From: Hyphomonas sp.
GTDB taxonomy: Bacteria > Pseudomonadota > Alphaproteobacteria > Caulobacterales > Hyphomonadaceae
Reading direction: 5' to 3'
Assembly: GCA_017792365.1 (NCBI GenBank)
Contig: CP051229.1
Span: forward strand, 1,364,001-1,428,000
Length of the DNA: 64,000 nt
Part shown: one piece after another, positions 46,524 through 55,577 of the stretch
How positions within the stretch are numbered: position 1 is the stretch's first letter
Layout: each line of letters starts with the position of its first letter
Notes under the pieces: model-generated
What the model saw: only the letters and a program-made list of their open reading frames with translations
The model's database searches: none
Told to the model about the DNA's origin: nothing
Made by a program: the position numbers and the translations under genes

Positions 46524-47699
46524 ATGCTTCCATTTCGCAGTGAAGCCACAATTCATGAAACGCCCTACCAGATCTGTACCCGATGCATCATGGATTCTAC
46601 CGATCCGGAGATCGTCTTCGACGAGGAAGGGGTGTGCAATCATTGCCACTATTTCGAGCGTCAGCTGAAATACTACTGGTACCCTGATGAGCGCGGAAAA
46701 CCGCTGCTTGATGAAATGATCGCCGAAGTCCGGGCCTACGGCGCAAACAAGAAGTACGACGCCATCATCGGCCTCAGCGGCGGTGTCGATAGCTCCTATC
46801 TTGCCGTCAAGGTTGCTGAATGGGGACTTCGCGCGCTGGCGGTCCATGTTGACGGCGGATGGAACTCGGAACTGGCCGTCAAGAACATTGAGCAGATCGT
46901 CACGAAAGCCGGACTGGACCTGGTTACCCACGTCGTCGACTGGGACGAGATGCGCGACCTTCAGCTTGCATTCCTGAAGTCACACGTAGCCAACCAGGAT
47001 TCGCCTCAGGATCACGCGTTCTTTGCGGGACTCTATCATTTCGCGGTCAAGGCCGACATCAAGTACGTGATCAGCGGATCCAACTACGCCACTGAAAGCA
47101 TCCTGCCCGTATCATGGGGGTATGACCCCATGGACATCCGCCATCTCAAGCATATCCACAAGCGCTTCGGAACTCAGCCGCTCAAGACATTCCCACTCGT
47201 CGATTTCTATCAGTTCCATATTTATTATCCGCGCATCAAGAACATGACGGTGCTGCGGCCGCTTAACCTGATGCCCTACAGCAAGTCTCAGGCGATTGAT
47301 TATCTCGAGAAAGAATATGGCTGGCGCTATTATGGCGGCAAACACTACGAGTCGCGCTGGACCCGTTTCTTCCAAGCTTACTACCTCCCGAAAAAATTCG
47401 GATACGACAAACGGAAAGCTCACCTCGCGAGCATCGTGGTGTCGGGAGAGATCACGCGCGAAGAGGCGCTGAAGGAACTTGAGAAGCCGCTTTATTCAGG
47501 AAACGAGCTGGCCGAAGACCTGGCGTTCGTGGCCAAGAAGCTCGGCATTTCGGTCGCTGAACTGCACGGCCTGGTAGACGCTCCTCCGAAACACTACTCG
47601 GAGTATCCCACCAACGAACGACGCGCCCGAAGGTTGGCCAGTATAGACACCTGGATCAGAAACAAGCATTACCAGTTCGACCGATACATGCAGTCGTAG
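46524..47699 (+). CDS. wbpG: N-acetyl sugar amidotransferase (WbpG type), copy 1
   Basis: A 391-residue protein of the WbpG/PseA-like family. A zinc site is expected from QICTRCIMDST and GVCNHCHYFERQ (two CxxC pairs); the ATP-pyrophosphatase loop is IIGLSGGVDSSYLAVKVAE. Further conserved stretches are HVDGGWNSELAVKNIE, WDEMRDLQLAFLKS, YVISGSNYATESILPVSWGY and WRYYGGKHYESRWTRFFQAY. With ammonia from HisH/HisF2 it would turn an N-acetyl group into an acetamidino group on a diacetamido-uronic acid. It sits 47 bp after hisF2. A second copy is at 51.6 kb. Confidence 0.9.
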   Translation: MLPFRSEATIHETPYQICTRCIMDSTDPEIVFDEEGVCNHCHYFERQLKYYWYPDERGKPLLDEMIAEVRAYGANKKYDAIIGLSGGVDSSYLAVKVAEWGLRALAVHVDGGWNSELAVKNIEQIVTKAGLDLVTHVVDWDEMRDLQLAFLKSHVANQDSPQDHAFFAGLYHFAVKADIKYVISGSNYATESILPVSWGYDPMDIRHLKHIHKRFGTQPLKTFPLVDFYQFHIYYPRIKNMTVLRPLNLMPYSKSQAIDYLEKEYGWRYYGGKHYESRWTRFFQAYYLPKKFGYDKRKAHLASIVVSGEITREEALKELEKPLYSGNELAEDLAFVAKKLGISVAELHGLVDAPPKHYSEYPTNERRARRLASIDTWIRNKHYQFDRYMQS

Positions 47700-47739
47700 G
47701 CAGTATCGGATCGCGTTAACAGTTGAGTAATGCTGACCG

Positions 47740-49059
47740 ATGCCCGCCAGGAAAATACTTGTTGTCCACAACGTGTCGGACTTACGCGACGCGCGTGCGA
47801 GCAGTCTGAATCACATCTTCAGTTTTCAGCGGTACGCACCGGACAACTACTACCTGTACCAAAACTTCATGCTGCCGGTCACCGATGCAATCCGGACGAC
47901 CGACTGGGACGCGGTGATCTTTGACTCGACCTCGCTCGGGACTGTGACCCTGCGCCCCAGATACCGCTTTCCGCGACTTTGCGAGGGTTGGGCCTTCCTG
48001 CGCGACCACACGGCCCACAAGATCGCGATGCCGCAGGATGATGCATCTCACGGCGCGCTACTGGATCAGTTCTTCAACTGGCTGAAAATCGACACCGTAC
48101 TGACGGTCCGCCCGGAGTTCGCAGAACTCATCTACCCCCGAACGAAGAAGCACGCTGCATTTATTTCAACCTGCTCAGGCTATGTCGATGACCTGAGCCT
48201 CGAGAGAATGCAGCGGTTCAGCAAACGCTTCGGCGCGCGCCGTTATGTCGTCGGACAGCGCTCGACCATGTACCCAATCTGGGGCGGCCGGTTCTCGAGG
48301 AGAAAAGGTCTGGTGGCGAAGGAGATGGCGCTTGAGTGCGCCCGCCGCGGAGTGACCGCCAACATCTCTACAGATCCGAAAGACACCTTCAACGGCGACG
48401 CCTGGTTCGAATTCCTCGGCGATACGCAATTCGTGGTCGGAGCCGAAGGCGGCCACAGCCTTTGGGACCCGTACGGAACCATACAGGACGACGTGAACGA
48501 CTATCTCGCCAGGTTCCCGAACGCCTCCTTCGATGAAGTCGAGTATTTCTGCTTCGACGGCCTGGACCAGAACCACATCTTCGCGGGTTTTGCGCCAAGA
48601 GCGCTTGAAGCCGCCGTCATGGGATGCGGACAAGTGCTCGTCGAGGGCGGCTACCGCGGATTTATCGACAAGTGGCGGCACTACATTCCGCTCAAGCCAG
48701 ACTTCTCCAACTTTGATGAGGTGTTTCAGGCGATGTCCAACCAGGAGCTGGTCTTCGACATGATCGAAGCGACCCGCCGCGACCTGGTTGAGTCACCCAA
48801 GTTTCGCTACAGCAACTTTGTCTCGCGCGTGATGGGCATCATAGGTCAGTCACCGAAAGCGCGCGTCGGTCGCGGCAAGAAAACGGACTGGAGCAAGACG
48901 CTCGCCCAGCACAGCGTCGAACTGGTTTCGATGACGACGCTCCAGGGCATGCATGTGGAAAAACTGGCTGGCGAAGCGCTCATGGAGTGGGTCATCAAGA
49001 CCACGACTGGCCAGTTGCTGTCTGCAGCCGAGCTCGGCCTCGTTCCGCACGAGGGCTGA
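47740..49059 (+). CDS. uncharacterised protein, possible glycosyltransferase
   Basis: I do not recognise this 439-residue protein. It is soluble, starts RKILVVHNVSDLRDARASSL as a Rossmann-like strand, and has WDAVIFDSTSLG, KIAMPQDDASHGALLDQFFN, VLTVRPEFAELIY, VVGAEGGHSLWDPYGTIQDD and APRALEAAVMGCGQVLVEGG. The order of a N-terminal strand domain and a late A-x-E-A-x-G-C-G-x-V-L-V-E-G region resembles the donor-binding half of GT-B enzymes, where a family-1-type transferase keeps an E-x-xG motif. Position between two amidotransferase genes suggests a transferase for the modified sugar. Functional call is tentative. Confidence 0.55.
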   Translation: MPARKILVVHNVSDLRDARASSLNHIFSFQRYAPDNYYLYQNFMLPVTDAIRTTDWDAVIFDSTSLGTVTLRPRYRFPRLCEGWAFLRDHTAHKIAMPQDDASHGALLDQFFNWLKIDTVLTVRPEFAELIYPRTKKHAAFISTCSGYVDDLSLERMQRFSKRFGARRYVVGQRSTMYPIWGGRFSRRKGLVAKEMALECARRGVTANISTDPKDTFNGDAWFEFLGDTQFVVGAEGGHSLWDPYGTIQDDVNDYLARFPNASFDEVEYFCFDGLDQNHIFAGFAPRALEAAVMGCGQVLVEGGYRGFIDKWRHYIPLKPDFSNFDEVFQAMSNQELVFDMIEATRRDLVESPKFRYSNFVSRVMGIIGQSPKARVGRGKKTDWSKTLAQHSVELVSMTTLQGMHVEKLAGEALMEWVIKTTTGQLLSAAELGLVPHEG

Positions 49060-49069
49060 AGCCTTGGGC

Positions 49070-50094
49070 TCAGCCGGCCCTCCGTATGATTTTCGCAATT
49101 TCGACTGACGCCTCGCCGGTCCCATAGTCGTCAATATCGCGGCGCGGCAGGTAGTCAGTGGTGGTCCATAGACGGTTCCATCCCGCCTCGATCGTTTCAG
49201 TCCACTCGGTCTCATCGCGCACCGTCACGCAGGGCACGCGATGGAAATAAGCTTCCTTCTGCAACCCGCCGGAATCCGTCAGCACCATGGTGGAATTATG
49301 AACGAGCCAGTTCATGTCGAGGTAGCCAATGGGATCGATCATCCTGATCGACGGATAGGAGATGCCTGCATCGGCAAGCTTCTTGCGCGTGCGCGGATGG
49401 ACAGTCATGACCACAGGAACATCGCCAGAATTCGAAGCGATGAAATCCATCACACGGGCGAAGCGCTCCGGCTCATCGGTGTTTTCCGCACGGTGAATTG
49501 TCGCGACTGCATATGACTGTGGTTTCAGCCCCAGTTCGTCCAGGATCCGCGAAGCGCCTTCGGCGCGTTTTGTGGCGTCAATTGTGGTATCGAACATCAC
49601 ATCACCGACTTGGTGTACGCCCTTGGTGATGCCCTCCCGCGTCAGATTTTCGATAGCGGTGGCCACAGCAGTTCGCTCAGGTGGTCCGCAACAACCCGGT
49701 TGATCTCTTCGGGCATCTTACGGTTGTAGGAACGTAGTCCGCTTTCGACATGCGCGATGCGGATGTGTAGCTTCGCGGCGCACAGCGCGCCTGCCAGCGT
49801 CGAGTTGGTGTCGCCATAAATGAGGAACCAGTCCGGCTTCTCCTTCAACGCAACTTCTTCAAGAGCTTCCAGCATCCGACCCGTCATGGCCCCATGACCA
49901 AGACTGTTCACATGAAGATTGTACGCCGGCTTGGGGATCGACAGTTCGTCAAAAAAGACGTCAGACATTCGCTCATCAAAGTGCTGACCGGTATGCACGA
50001 TCACTTCGTCCAGCCCCTCGCGAGCGAGTGCGCGACTGACCGGTGCGGCTTTGATGAACTGAGGGCGTGCGCCCACCACTGTAAGAATCTTCAC
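49070..50094 (-). pseudogene. wbpI: non-hydrolysing UDP-sugar 2-epimerase (WbpI/WecB family), frameshifted as assembled
   Basis: ATG 50094 begins MKILTVVGARPQFIKAAPVS, then VHTGQHFDERMSDVFF, LIYGDTNSTLAGALCAAKL and HVESGLRSYNRKMPEEINRV. After DHLSELL the frame is lost near 49665-49668 and resumes as ATAIENLTREGITKGVHQVG, with AVATIHRAENTD, VMTVHPRTRKKL, LTDSGGLQKEAYFHRVPCVT to 49070. Joined length is ~340-350 residues. WecB-family members epimerise C2 of UDP-GlcNAc; WbpI does so on UDP-GlcNAc3NAcA. With wbpA, wbpB, wbpD and wbpE all present I favour WbpI; sequence alone does not exclude WecB. Confidence 0.85.
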
Positions 50095-50130
50095 TCTGGC
50101 TCCTCTTGAATTGCAATCGACGGCGCACGC

Positions 50131-50820
50131 CTAGACCTTGTTCGTCAGCGCCTCGGTACAGCAGGAAATGACGCGCGGCCGCATCAAGCCGTAATACACA
50201 GCGTGCCCGCGTTCGTTGAGATGAATACCATCATCGAGCAGGAAGTCTTCGATGGCGGCACCCTCGGCCTGACAAAGCTCGTCCAGGTGGCGCTCCGAGT
50301 CCACAAGCAACACGCTCCCGCCGTACGCCTCGGATACTTCGCGGACAATGACGTTGTATTCGCGATTGTGGGCCTCGTAATCGTAGGCGGCCCCTCGGAT
50401 TTCGATCACCCCGCGCGATGTAGGATGGTTGGTGTTCAGCAGCACAGCACGCGCACCAAAGCGTTGTCCCCGCTCTATGATCTCGCAAAGGTTGGCGCGG
50501 AACGCCGCCTTGGATACGCGGGGCCCACCCGCATCAGTAACCCAGTAATTGCAGTCGTTGAGACCGAACTGGATGAACAGGACTGCGACGCCGTCGGCCT
50601 GCACGTCCTTGGGCATGCGTTCGAGCGCCTGCCGCGTCGTGTTGCCGTTCACCGATCGGTTCGCAGGCACAAGACGGACCCCGTCGACAAGCGGCATCCG
50701 CCGAATGTCCTTCGACACGAGGTCGACCCAGGTCGCCGCACGTTCGACATGCTGGCCCACCGCGATCGAGTCGCCGAAAAAGACGACACGAGCCTCTGCT
50801 GGCGCATTACCGTCAGCCAT
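50131..50820 (-). CDS. SGNH/GDSL hydrolase
   Basis: A 229-residue SGNH-fold enzyme. Block I is VVFFGDSIAVGQHVER with the Ser nucleophile, the Gly/Asn blocks are VNGNTTRQALERM and IQFGLNDCNYWV, and block V is LDDGIHLNERGH with the Asp-x-x-His pair. No signal peptide, so it should act in the cytoplasm. SGNH proteins in glycan loci can add or remove O-acetyl groups or cleave thioesters. Its start overlaps the methyltransferase stop by 8 bp, pointing to coupled translation. It is followed by the wbpI gene on the same strand. Confidence 0.85.
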   Translation of the reverse strand: MADGNAPAEARVVFFGDSIAVGQHVERAATWVDLVSKDIRRMPLVDGVRLVPANRSVNGNTTRQALERMPKDVQADGVAVLFIQFGLNDCNYWVTDAGGPRVSKAAFRANLCEIIERGQRFGARAVLLNTNHPTSRGVIEIRGAAYDYEAHNREYNVIVREVSEAYGGSVLLVDSERHLDELCQAEGAAIEDFLLDDGIHLNERGHAVYYGLMRPRVISCCTEALTNKV

Positions 50821-51517
50821 CGTGATACAGATCGCCCTTCATCTCCAGCGTCACCACCTGCCGGCCATTCGGAAACAGCGACGGGGCGCCAGGGTCGAAT
50901 ACGGTCCAGTCAGGCTCAATGATCCTGTCCTGGTGCCTTTCAAGCACGCCCCTTGTCCGGTCCCCATCCCAGGCGAGGATCCACATTGTCTCGTCTGCCC
51001 CCACCCGTTTCACATGATACACCCGTTCCGACTCATAGAACGTCAGAGAGAGACGGACTACCTTGCTGACTGGAAGGGCCGTCGCCAGAAAGCTGTCCAG
51101 CCGCTGGTCGACGTTCGGAAACAGATCGTTCGCCACCACAACATCGTAGGTTTCGCGCCAGGGTAAGTCTGTCCATCCCGTCCGGCTCAAGCGCATCGAA
51201 AGATCACTCTCGATATACATGGCGATCAATTCATCGCTGTCGTGCACAAGCGGATCAACGAGATGATAGCTGTGGGAACGGCTCAGCACCCGCGTGAGCG
51301 CCGACAAACCGCCTCCGACATCACATATGCTCAGCCCTGCGGACTTCAGAAGGTCGCCGTATAGCTCCTCGAAACACACCCGCTTGGCGGGTGTTTCCCG
51401 TAACCAGCGCTGGCTGGTGAGGCGGTTGTCGAAATCGCGCGACACGGCGTCCAATTGAGCGCCCATGGAGTCTTCCACGAGGTACGCCGCCCGGAAATCC
51501 TCGGTCAACCTGCGCAT
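50813..51517 (-). CDS. probable SAM-dependent methyltransferase
   Basis: A ~234-residue protein with a degenerate class I methyltransferase core: SICDVGGGLSALTRVLSRSH is motif I, YHLVDPLVHD the acidic strand 2 end and YDVVVANDLFPNVDQRLDSF the strand 4 region. The C-terminal part carries WILAWDGDRTRGVLERHQDR and a beta-rich end. The match is by motif pattern only, so confidence is moderate. ATG 51517 was chosen as the first Met with a purine-rich upstream stretch; a start at 51583 is possible. It overlaps the SGNH gene by 8 bp, so methylation and acyl handling may act on the same sugar. Confidence 0.68.
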   Translation of the reverse strand: MRRLTEDFRAAYLVEDSMGAQLDAVSRDFDNRLTSQRWLRETPAKRVCFEELYGDLLKSAGLSICDVGGGLSALTRVLSRSHSYHLVDPLVHDSDELIAMYIESDLSMRLSRTGWTDLPWRETYDVVVANDLFPNVDQRLDSFLATALPVSKVVRLSLTFYESERVYHVKRVGADETMWILAWDGDRTRGVLERHQDRIIEPDWTVFDPGAPSLFPNGRQVVTLEMKGDLYHDG

Positions 51518-51630
51518 AGGTCCGCCCACGCCCTCCAGCCGTCGCTCGCGGCACCTTATCCTCGACACTACCTGCCAACGCAACTATCAAAACAGGCTTG
51601 GATCTGCCGAACCGAGACACAAGAATCAGT

Positions 51631-52845
51631 ATGTCAGCCAGCGTCGCCGCTAATCTCAGGACGAGCTCCAAGGCCTACCAGCAGTGTGTCTGCTGCGTGA
51701 TGGATACGACCGATCCGGACATTGCCTTCGACGACGAGGGCGTCTGCAGTCACTGCGCCTACTTCGAGCGCGAAGTCGTCCCCGCATGGCCCCGCGGCGA
51801 AACGGCGAGCCGCAACCTGTCGGCGATGATCGACGGGATCCGTTCCGCAGGAAGGGGCCGCCAGTATGACTGCATTCTCGGCATGTCGGGCGGCGTGGAC
51901 AGCTCGTATCTCGCTCTGCTGGCCTCACGCTGGGGGCTACGTCCGTTGGTCGTACATGTTGACGCCGGCTGGAATTCCGAGCTGGCGGTTCGCAACATCG
52001 AGCTGATGGTCACGAAACTCAACTTCGACCTCCATACGGTGGTCATTGACTGGGACGAAATGCGTGACCTCCAGCTAGCGTTCCTGCGCTCGAATACATC
52101 GAACCAGGACATCCCCCAGGATCACGCGTTCGCTGCGGCGACATTCAAGCTGGCGATGAAGCATGACATCAAGTTCATCGTGAGCGGCACAAATTACGCC
52201 ACCGAAAGCATTCTTCCCCAGTCATGGGGCTACGACGCGATGGACGTCACCTATCTCAAATCGATCCATAATCGACACGGCGCGCGCCAGCTGCGTTCCT
52301 TCCCGTTGATCTCGTTTCCGAGGTACTACCTCATCACGAGGGGCCTGTTGAACATCCAGACGGTCTGCCCTCTGAACTATATTTCCTATAGCAAAGAAAT
52401 GGCGATCGACGAGTTGGAGCGCGAGTTCGGCTGGCGCTATTACGGCGGCAAGCACTACGAATCCCGATGGACCCGCTTCTTCCAGGCTCACTACCTTCCC
52501 AGGAAGTTCGGGTTCGACAAGCGCAAGGCCCATCTATCCAGCCTGATCTTGTCAGGAGCGATCACTCGCAACCAGGCTGTGCAGGAGCTGAAGAAGCCAT
52601 TGTACACGGACAACGAGCTCGCAGAGGACAAGGCATTCGTAGCGAAAAAACTTGGCCTGACTGCCGATGAGCTGCAGGCGTTCATTGATGCTCCTGCCGT
52701 GGCCGATGACGAGTACGCAATGCACACCAGCCAGCTGGCCGCCCTTCGTTACGCGATCGGGGCGCAGCAACTGATGACCCGTGCGGCTAACCTTCCCCGT
52801 CGTGTCGCATCGAGGATTATCCGCGGTCATGCCGCCGCCAAGTAG
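51631..52845 (+). CDS. N-acetyl sugar amidotransferase (WbpG type), copy 2
   Basis: A ~404-residue paralog of the protein at 46524-47699. It keeps the CxxC pairs (CVCCVMDTTDPDIAFDDEG and VCSHCAYFERE), the pyrophosphatase loop ILGMSGGVDSSYLALLAS, HVDAGWNSELAVRNIE, WDEMRDLQLAFLRS, FIVSGTNYATESILPQSWGY and WRYYGGKHYESRWTRFFQAH. All catalytic elements look intact, so it is probably active. A C-terminal extension (~40 residues, Ala/Arg-rich) is specific to this copy. ATG 51631 is used; the frame is open to a TTG at 51598. No second HisH/HisF2 pair lies beside it. It converges on the sulfotransferase gene, 6 bp away. Confidence 0.9.
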   Translation: MSASVAANLRTSSKAYQQCVCCVMDTTDPDIAFDDEGVCSHCAYFEREVVPAWPRGETASRNLSAMIDGIRSAGRGRQYDCILGMSGGVDSSYLALLASRWGLRPLVVHVDAGWNSELAVRNIELMVTKLNFDLHTVVIDWDEMRDLQLAFLRSNTSNQDIPQDHAFAAATFKLAMKHDIKFIVSGTNYATESILPQSWGYDAMDVTYLKSIHNRHGARQLRSFPLISFPRYYLITRGLLNIQTVCPLNYISYSKEMAIDELEREFGWRYYGGKHYESRWTRFFQAHYLPRKFGFDKRKAHLSSLILSGAITRNQAVQELKKPLYTDNELAEDKAFVAKKLGLTADELQAFIDAPAVADDEYAMHTSQLAALRYAIGAQQLMTRAANLPRRVASRIIRGHAAAK

Positions 52846-52851
52846 ACAGCC

Positions 52852-53788
52852 TTAGTCAGCTGCCGGACGTCCCGGATAGCTATGGCATCCAAGACGCGCA
52901 GGATCGGTCTGGATATAACGCTTGAGGTTCTCGACCAGCTCAGCAGGCAGTTCGCGGTCCTGCTTCGCCGCGCTGGACGCCGTCTCGGGGATTTGAGCCA
53001 TCGAAATCGCCTTCAACGCTGCGATTTGGGCGCCAATCTGTTCGCATGTGTCCGACGGGCGGGCCACGACATCCTCATACCAGACCTCAACGAAGCGGTC
53101 GCTTTCCAGTCGTTCGGCCGCCTCGGAAATCGCTCTGGCAAACTCAACTGTTCTCGACCACCTGCTCCCAGACCGGCAGCTTTCGCAATTCATCCAGATT
53201 TCTGGGAGAGGCGGAATTCCACACATCGGGCGATCCCTGTACCAGCACCCGAGCCTCAAGATCCGACAGCGCGCAGGCCTCGATATCCCGACGTATCCAG
53301 ATGAAGCAGGCCCCGGGAAGCAGTTCGGCCAGCGCCGATACCCGGAAGCAGTTCCATGCATTCTTGATCAGGATCGGCGTAGACTGAAGCAACTGGGCTG
53401 CCGCAAGTGTGCGTCTCAGGTGCGCGCGTTGGTCGGGAAGCACGCCGGAACTCGTCAACTCGCTTGGATGCCCTCCGCCGCACCAGCGCTGCATGATCGC
53501 CGACCCTTCTGACGGCGCAAGCGCACCTCTGGTTTTGCCGAATGCGCTCTCGAAGGCCAATTCGGGTTCCGGCAGTCCACGCGCAATCGCCCAGCCGAGG
53601 ATCGGCGCGTCTGCGAAGTGGTCATTGGTAAGGTTCGAAATATATCCCAGTCGGTACGCGGCAATCAGACACTGATAGAGAAATGTGCTGCCGGTCCGCG
53701 GCGCTCCGAGAATGAAGACCGGCGTCGGCTCGGGGGGGCTGCCTCGGCCGACAATCTGCTCGATGACGATATTTTCTGTTTCATGCAT
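52852..53788 (-). pseudogene. sulfotransferase family protein, one frameshift as assembled
   Basis: ATG 53788 leads to PVFILGAPRTGSTFLYQCL, the 5'-phosphosulfate loop, then ACFIWIRRDIEACALSDLEA, the 3'-phosphate region with Arg-Asp. After WEQVVEN the frame breaks near 53149-53152 (one extra base or two lost) and continues as VEFARAISEAAERLESDRFV, WYEDVVARPSDTCEQIG to 52852. Joined length is ~311 residues. It would transfer sulfate from PAPS to a sugar or lipid in the cytoplasm or at the membrane. A sulfotransferase suits a marine or surface glycan, which is inference. It lies tail to tail with the second amidotransferase. Confidence 0.82.
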
Positions 53789-53924
53789 TCGTCTGAATAC
53801 TCACCAAACGCGATCTTGCGCCGACGTAACCCAATGCGGGCGATTCTGGGCGCCCAGTCCCACTTTACCCTACCTGATGATCTGTTAGATCACCGCCATT
53901 CGCTCGACTCGTGGGAGACTTTGG

Positions 53925-54287
53925 ATGTCTGGTCTGGTGATCCTGCACGCGCCGGCGGATGAGTGGCTGGCGATCGAGGTCGAGCGGCGCTGCGGGGTCG
54001 ATTTCACGGTGAAATGTTCGTTCGATAGCGCGCAATCTCTGTCTTTCGGGCGCCACCTGACCATCGGGGTGGTCTGGTCGAATTCGACCGACACAGTCGC
54101 ACTTGACCAGTTGTCGTTCGTCCATTCGGTCAGAAATCTGATGGTGCTGTTGTTCGACAAAGCATCACTGCCCTCGCCTCTGTCCGACAAGATCATCTAC
54201 GAGATCCCCACCGAGAACGAAATTGAAGCCTCCGACGTCCTCAAAAAAATGACAGAGTGTCGCGCGGAAGCAATGCTGACCGCGTAG
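53925..54287 (+). CDS. small uncharacterised protein
   Basis: A 120-residue soluble protein with no family I can name. It starts SGLVILHAPADEWLAIEVER and has HLTIGVVWSNSTDTVALDQ and LMVLLFDKASLPSP, an alternating beta/alpha pattern that recalls a small flavodoxin-like or TIR-like fold. ATG 53925 follows GGGAG 8 nt upstream, so translation is plausible. It lies between the sulfotransferase (divergent) and wbpB, with 56 bp before the latter, and may belong to the wbpB transcription unit. Confidence 0.55.
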   Translation: MSGLVILHAPADEWLAIEVERRCGVDFTVKCSFDSAQSLSFGRHLTIGVVWSNSTDTVALDQLSFVHSVRNLMVLLFDKASLPSPLSDKIIYEIPTENEIEASDVLKKMTECRAEAMLTA

Positions 54288-54343
54288 TCACTCACACTTG
54301 GCCCAACGGGGCCCTATCGACGATCGAATACACAGGAACGAGC

Positions 54344-55303
54344 ATGAACACGAATGTGCCTAAAGTCGCGCAGGTCGGTTGCGGATACTGGGGCAAGAAC
54401 CTCGTCCGGAACTTTGCGGAGCTGGACGCACTCGCCGCCGTCGTTGATCCCGATCCCGCCACAGCGGCCCGCGAAGGCGAGAAATACGGCGTTCAGGCCC
54501 TGTCCTACGAAGACGCCCTCGCCCATCCCGACGTCTCTGGCGTCGCCATCGCCGCGCCCGCCGAACTGCACGCCGATCTGGCGCTCAAGGCGTTCGCCGC
54601 CGGCAAGCATGTCTACGTCGAGAAGCCCATCGGGCTCACCATCGCCGAAGGCGAAAAGATGAAGGCGGCGGCCAGCGAAGCCGGCCGCGTCCTGATGGTT
54701 GGCCACCTCCTGCAATACCACCCCGCCTTCATCGCGCTGCTCGGCGCGGTCCGCGACGGCGTCCTCGGCGACCTGCGCTACGCCTACTCAAACCGTCTCT
54801 CGCTGGGTAAGTTCCGGGTCGAGGAAAACGCGCTGTGGAGCTTCGCGCCCCACGACGTCTCCATGCTCCTCGCCTTGTTCGGCGAAGAGCCGGAAACCGT
54901 CACCGGCAAGGGCGGCGCCTACGTCACCCCCGGCATCGAGGACGAGTGCCGCCTCGACCTCACCTTCGCCGGCGGAAAACGCGCCCACGTCTTCGCCTCC
55001 TGGCTACATCCGTTCAAGGAGCACCGGCTCGTCGTGGTCGGCGAAAAAGCCATGGCGGTGTTCGAGGACTCGGCTCAGGGCGCCGAGAAACTGCGGCTCT
55101 ACAAACACACCATCGACGCTTCCGGCCATACCCCTGTGCCGACCAAGGCCGACGCCGAGCCCATCCTGTACGGAACCGACGAGCCCCTGCGCAGCGAGTG
55201 CGCCCACTTCCTCGACTGCTGCGCGACCGGCGCAACCCCGCGCACAGACGCGGACGAGGCCCTGAGGGTGTTGAAAGTCCTCGTGAAAGCCAGCGCCGGC
55301 TGA
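54344..55303 (+). CDS. wbpB: UDP-N-acetylglucosaminuronate 3-dehydrogenase (WbpB/WlbA type)
   Basis: A 319-residue Gfo/Idh/MocA oxidoreductase. The dinucleotide fold starts AQVGCGYWGKNLVRNFAEL and the catalytic Lys lies in VYVEKPIGLTIAEGEKM; the substrate domain has GHLLQYHPAFIALLGAV and SFAPHDVSMLLALFGEEP with the conserved His. The GCGYWGKN start and the neighbours point to the enzyme that oxidises C3 of UDP-GlcNAcA. ATG 54344 follows AGGAACGAGC; an in-frame start at 54257 overlaps the preceding gene and is unlikely. A 274-bp gap to wbpE holds no recognisable element. Confidence 0.88.
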   Translation: MNTNVPKVAQVGCGYWGKNLVRNFAELDALAAVVDPDPATAAREGEKYGVQALSYEDALAHPDVSGVAIAAPAELHADLALKAFAAGKHVYVEKPIGLTIAEGEKMKAAASEAGRVLMVGHLLQYHPAFIALLGAVRDGVLGDLRYAYSNRLSLGKFRVEENALWSFAPHDVSMLLALFGEEPETVTGKGGAYVTPGIEDECRLDLTFAGGKRAHVFASWLHPFKEHRLVVVGEKAMAVFEDSAQGAEKLRLYKHTIDASGHTPVPTKADAEPILYGTDEPLRSECAHFLDCCATGATPRTDADEALRVLKVLVKASAG

Positions 55304-55577
55304 TCTGGATCAGAGCTCGCCCGGCCATGATTAAGCGCGGTTCACCAACCGCCGCACGGCTAGCAGTGGATAAGGCCCGTCCGCGACTGACACGGTCTGT
55401 GACAATACGAAAGAATCAGCACGTTTGCATCTCGACGACTAGCATCCCCTTAGTCATTCCTCTAGAAGACGCCTCGTTTGGCGAGACGAGTTCGGGTGGA
55501 GACAGTTCGGGGGGCGTCCGCCGGCGGCACGCCAGTTCAGCCATCAAAGCCCCGTCCGGTTCCGGGCGGCGACAACA

